Position numbers and translations under genes: made by a program
The notes under the pieces: generated by a model
What the model was told of the DNA's origin: nothing
What the model saw: only the letters and a program-made list of their open reading frames with translations
Databases searched by the model: none
From: an uncultured Eubacteriales bacterium
GTDB taxonomy: Bacteria; Bacillota; Clostridia; Oscillospirales; UMGS1783
Assembly: GCA_900555065.1 (NCBI GenBank)
Contig: USJY01000094.1
Coordinates: forward strand, 1 to 5,969
Reading direction: 5' to 3'
Length of the DNA: 5,969 nt
Shown here: one piece after another, positions 5,026 through 5,969 of the stretch
Numbering within the stretch: the first letter of the stretch is position 1
How the letters are laid out: each line of letters starts with the position of its first letter

Positions 5026-5667
5026 ATGAAAATGAATATCGGCGTCGTAATCGCCATGCAGGAGGAAGCGGCACCTTTGCTGCAGCTTTTTGGTTTGAAG
5101 CAAAGCGTATCTCCTTACGATGGCGCGCAGTTTTACCATGACGGGAACCTGACCGTCGCAGTCGGCGGCGTGGGTACGCTTGCCGCCGCCATGGCGACGC
5201 AGACGCTGATTGACAAATACCAGTGCGGTTATATATACAATACTGGCACGGCGGGCTGCACCGGCGGCGCGTTCCGGACCGGAGATATCGTATCCATTGA
5301 AAGGGTTTGTAAAGGCGACGTAGACCTTACCATTTTTGGAAATGCGCCCTGTCAGCTGCCTGGGACGCCGGTCTATCTCACGCCGGAGACGGACGCGCGC
5401 TATCCGGCGGCGATCTGCCGGACAAGCGACCGGTTCATTGACAGGAACAGCGGCGTTGAGCCCGGATTGATCGTGGAGATGGAAGGGTTTGCCGTGGCGT
5501 ATGTATGCGCCCGACATAATATCCCCTGCCGGCTGTACAAAGTCGTATCCGATATGACGGAAGAAAACGAGGACAGCACGCAGTTTGAGGGGAATCTGGA
5601 CCGCGTAGCGCTAGCGCTGGCACAGCACGTTTACCAGACGATCAACGAACAACTGCAAACGCCTTAA
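5026..5667 (+). CDS. Nucleosidase of the MTA/SAH nucleosidase (nucleoside phosphorylase) family
   Basis: A 213-residue protein. The start 'MNIGVVIAMQEEAAPLL' (3-19) keeps the catalytic-site glutamate (Glu14, equivalent to E. coli MtnN Glu12). It continues with 'VGGVGTLAAAMA' (46-57), 'NTGTAG' (72-77), 'GDIVSIERV' (86-94), 'DVDLTIFG' (98-105), 'QLPGTP' (110-115), 'RFI' (136-138), 'VEMEG' (150-154) and 'VVSD' (173-176) with the catalytic Asp176. Family members cleave the N-glycosidic bond of methylthioadenosine and S-adenosylhomocysteine in the cytoplasm, feeding methionine salvage and the activated methyl cycle. Two departures stand out: Thr75 where MtnN has Ser76, and Lys172 where it has Arg193. 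The protein is also some 20 residues shorter, partly in the loop between 'RFI' and 'EME'. The true substrate may differ, so I give no symbol. It has its own promoter and terminator. Confidence 0.85.
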   Translation: MKMNIGVVIAMQEEAAPLLQLFGLKQSVSPYDGAQFYHDGNLTVAVGGVGTLAAAMATQTLIDKYQCGYIYNTGTAGCTGGAFRTGDIVSIERVCKGDVDLTIFGNAPCQLPGTPVYLTPETDARYPAAICRTSDRFIDRNSGVEPGLIVEMEGFAVAYVCARHNIPCRLYKVVSDMTEENEDSTQFEGNLDRVALALAQHVYQTINEQLQTP

Positions 5668-5678
5668 CCGGGAACAGG

Positions 5679-5706
5679 AAAAGCTCCGCCATATGGCGGA
5701 GCTTTT
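5679..5706. terminator. Bidirectional intrinsic terminator between convergent genes
   Basis: A perfect 28-bp palindrome whose stem contains AAGCTCCGCC and its complement GGCGGAGCTT around a CATATG centre. On the plus strand it ends in six Ts (5703-5708), a classic terminator 11 nt after the nucleosidase stop codon. On the minus strand it gives four Ts and then CC, a weaker terminator for the convergent gene, whose stop codon at 5707-5709 touches the stem. Confidence 0.92.
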
Positions 5707-5969
5707 TTATGCACGGCCCAACAGCTTTTTAAAAAAGCGGGTGACTTTCATGCGGTTATTGCGTACGAGCGGCATCAGCTTATGATAGAACTGATAGGCC
5801 GCGCGGCGGGAAACCAGGGTGTACTCGCCCATGAATTCATACAGATGCGCATGAAAACTCATTTTGAACAGAAACAGCCCGTGTTCCGGCGCGTCCGGCG
5901 ACATATAGCTGTGCGGCACCCGACCCATATCGTGCAGCCGCCGGCCCTCTTTAATACTGCGGCAGATGC
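5707..5969 (-). CDS. Peptidoglycan bridge aminoacyltransferase (FemAB/FemX-like), C-terminal fragment
   Basis: The frame is open from the right edge, giving 86 C-terminal residues; the start is outside the window. 'RRLHDMGRVP' followed by 'SPDAPEHGLFLFKMSFHAHLYEFMGEYTLV' and 'AAYQFYHKLMPLVR' resembles the end of FemAB/FemX proteins. There a '(D/F)xGG' strand leads to 'GLYRFKxGFGG' and 'EYIGEFDLV', then a helix with 'LYKLY'. Such enzymes use aminoacyl-tRNA to add amino acids to the lipid II stem peptide in the cytoplasm. Here Arg replaces the second Gly of 'GG', and 'MSFHA' replaces 'KGFGG'. The tail is strongly basic. Without the N-terminal and catalytic part, family membership is probable rather than certain, and it could be a related GNAT-fold protein. 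Confidence 0.6.
   Translation of the reverse strand, partial: ICRSIKEGRRLHDMGRVPHSYMSPDAPEHGLFLFKMSFHAHLYEFMGEYTLVSRRAAYQFYHKLMPLVRNNRMKVTRFFKKLLGRA

Noticed and set aside
4990..5517. 175-codon minus-strand frame opposite the nucleosidase gene
   Set aside because: The plus-strand frame carries the full set of nucleosidase motifs. The reverse frame is Arg-rich and would run into the shared promoter region.
1..5969. CRISPR array, insertion sequence, tRNA or riboswitch
   Set aside because: I found no spaced direct repeats, transposase fragment, terminal inverted repeats, cloverleaf or recognisable aptamer core. Gaps between genes are all under about 140 nt.

Overview
The window looks like chromosomal DNA of an endospore-forming Firmicute, most likely class Clostridia. 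It carries the spore-cortex genes yabP and yabQ, has strong Shine-Dalgarno (SD) sequences before several genes, and has a gene order that matches the Bacillus yabM-yabN-yabO-yabP-yabQ-divIC-yabR cluster. By eye, base composition is roughly balanced between GC and AT. I cannot name a genus.

Positions 1-4890, minus strand: one co-directional cluster of nine genes. In transcription order these are a SpoVB/MurJ-type flippase (549 aa), MazG NTP pyrophosphohydrolase, HU, the S4-domain ribosome-quality-control protein RqcP (YabO), a Nudix hydrolase, YabP, YabQ, a DivIC/FtsB-type division protein, and the first ten codons of a YabR-like S1-domain protein that runs off the left edge. Gaps are 1-68 nt and one pair overlaps by 101 nt. 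Compared with the Bacillus order, HU sits between mazG and rqcP, and the Nudix gene sits between rqcP and yabP. A near-consensus sigma-A promoter (TTGTAA-17-TATAAT) lies just before the flippase gene, so the cluster can be read from there. A strong hairpin follows HU, and a possible SD-masking helix precedes yabP. Both could tune expression inside the operon.

Positions 4891-5025: a short divergent control region with two back-to-back promoters whose -35 boxes are only 2 bp apart.

Positions 5026-5710: a plus-strand gene for a nucleosidase of the MTA/SAH nucleosidase family, ending in a perfect 28-bp palindromic terminator. Positions 5707-5969 hold the C-terminal part of a convergent minus-strand gene resembling FemAB/FemX peptidoglycan bridge aminoacyltransferases.

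The cluster joins envelope export (flippase), nucleotide housekeeping (MazG, Nudix), nucleoid structure (HU), rescue of stalled ribosomes (RqcP), spore coat/cortex assembly (YabP, YabQ) and septum formation (DivIC). I see no mobile element, CRISPR array, tRNA or rRNA, and no stretch over 300 bases without a gene. The gene content is mainly known families. What is worth a second look is the fine regulatory structure and the Nudix insertion, not a new system.
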